Assembly: GCA_017307505.1 (NCBI GenBank)
Contig: JAFKEE010000056.1
Span: forward strand, 20,825-84,824
DNA: 64,000 nt
From: Acidobacteriota bacterium
Lineage (GTDB): Bacteria > Acidobacteriota > Terriglobia > Bryobacterales > Bryobacteraceae
Direction: 5' to 3'
Below the pieces are notes generated by a model, which saw nothing but the letters and a program-made list of their open reading frames with translations, was not told the DNA's origin and did not search any database. Positions 63,794-64,000 of this stretch are shown here, in pieces. Position numbers and translations under genes: made by a program. Position 1 is the stretch's first letter. Each line of letters opens with the position of its first letter.

Positions 63794-63835
63794 GGGCGCG
63801 CGAGGCCGGTTCGGGGCCTGGCGCGCCCTTGTTGC
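63794..63835 (+). terminator. Probable terminator of the DUF1553-DUF1501 operon
   Basis: A two-part stem: GGGCGCGC pairs with GCGCGCCC, with inner AGGCC/GGCCT, followed by TTGTTGCGTT. It starts about 50 bases past the DUF1501 stop. The T-run is interrupted, so termination may be partial. A weaker G-T containing stem without T-run lies at 63745-63769. Confidence 0.6.
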
Positions 63836-63852
63836 GTTGGGGGCGGTTTGGA

Positions 63853-63998
63853 TTTCAAACAGTGATGGCCAGCGGCCACCCAGGGGCATGAAAATTGGGT
63901 GGCGCGGGTGTACGATTGGTGCGCGCCAGACGAAGCAGTGACCGAGACTCCTACTGGTGGGCAAACCCCGGTTTTCAAACTGGTCCGGCCAGCGGACA
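63853..63998. repeat. Direct repeat spaced by exactly 120 bases, possible IS21-like element end
   Basis: TTTCAAAC-N6-GGCCAGCGG occurs at 63853-63875 and again at 63973-63995, both followed by (C/A)CA. Tandem copies of a terminal sequence of this kind are found at the ends of IS21-family elements. No transposase frame is inside the window; an element, if real, continues past 64000 or is a remnant. Nothing else recognisable lies between the terminator and the window edge. Confidence 0.35.
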
Positions 63999-64000
63999 TG

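Overview
This is 64 kb of gene-dense, GC-rich bacterial chromosome with about 56 protein genes on both strands and one tRNA. The gene content fits an Acidobacteriota genome of the Bryobacterales / Solibacter-Paludibaculum type. The clues are a Planctomycete-type cytochrome / DUF1553 protein paired with a DUF1501 protein, a BlaI repressor coupled to an M56 peptidase, Tat-exported Gfo/Idh/MocA and DegT enzymes, two tannase/feruloyl-esterase-family proteins, a GWxTD-like tail, and flagellar genes. This placement is inferred from gene content; no 16S rRNA or other marker gene is present.

Layout. (1) 1-4.9 kb: a tightly packed flagellar operon, fliF (5' cut by the window edge)-fliG-fliH-fliI-fliJ. 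(2) 4.9-6.5 kb, opposite strand: a PAS/degenerate-GGDEF protein followed by a hemerythrin-like protein, a plausible oxygen or redox input next to motility. (3) 6.9-9.7 kb: an outer-membrane barrel, a small exported protein, a diadenylate cyclase fused to a YbbR domain, and a DksA/TraR zinc-finger protein. (4) 9.9-18 kb, minus strand: a membrane-tethered ferredoxin-flavoprotein reductase, then a complete tetR-adaptor-RND pump-outer membrane factor efflux operon with a visible operator/promoter and terminator. (5) 18.3-43 kb: a mosaic of mostly single genes, many exported: nitrilase, sugar isomerase, M28 peptidase, HisRS/HisZ-like protein, Nudix hydrolase, two MFS carriers, DegT aminotransferase, ceramidase-like protein, two tannase-family esterases, GH35/42-like and GH43 glycosidases, a tandem SGNH esterase, a trypsin-like protease, an exported methyltransferase and a Gfo/Idh oxidoreductase. 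Together they look like a scavenging and plant-polymer-degrading capacity. Isocitrate dehydrogenase and tRNA-Val sit here too. (6) 43-50.4 kb: central metabolism: sucC-sucD-ndk, trpD, a lone receiver-like protein, and the translationally coupled zwf-opcA-pgl oxidative pentose-phosphate operon. (7) 50.4-52.6 kb: blaI-M56 pair with twin operators. (8) 52.7-59 kb: TPR protein, sugar isomerase-deoC operon, DUF4126, GyrI-like protein, small metallopeptidase and gnd, which completes the oxidative pentose-phosphate route. (9) 59.2-63.8 kb: PSCyt/LamG/DUF1553 and DUF1501 pair with terminator, then a stretch with a 120-bp-spaced direct repeat that may be a mobile-element end.

I saw no CRISPR array, rRNA, prophage or complete insertion sequence. 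The most distinctive items are the diadenylate cyclase-YbbR fusion, the M56-polyproline-coiled-coil-GWxTD protein with its twin palindromic operators and predicted leaderless repressor mRNA, the hemerythrin / degenerate-GGDEF pair beside the flagellar operon, and the HisRS-like paralogue.
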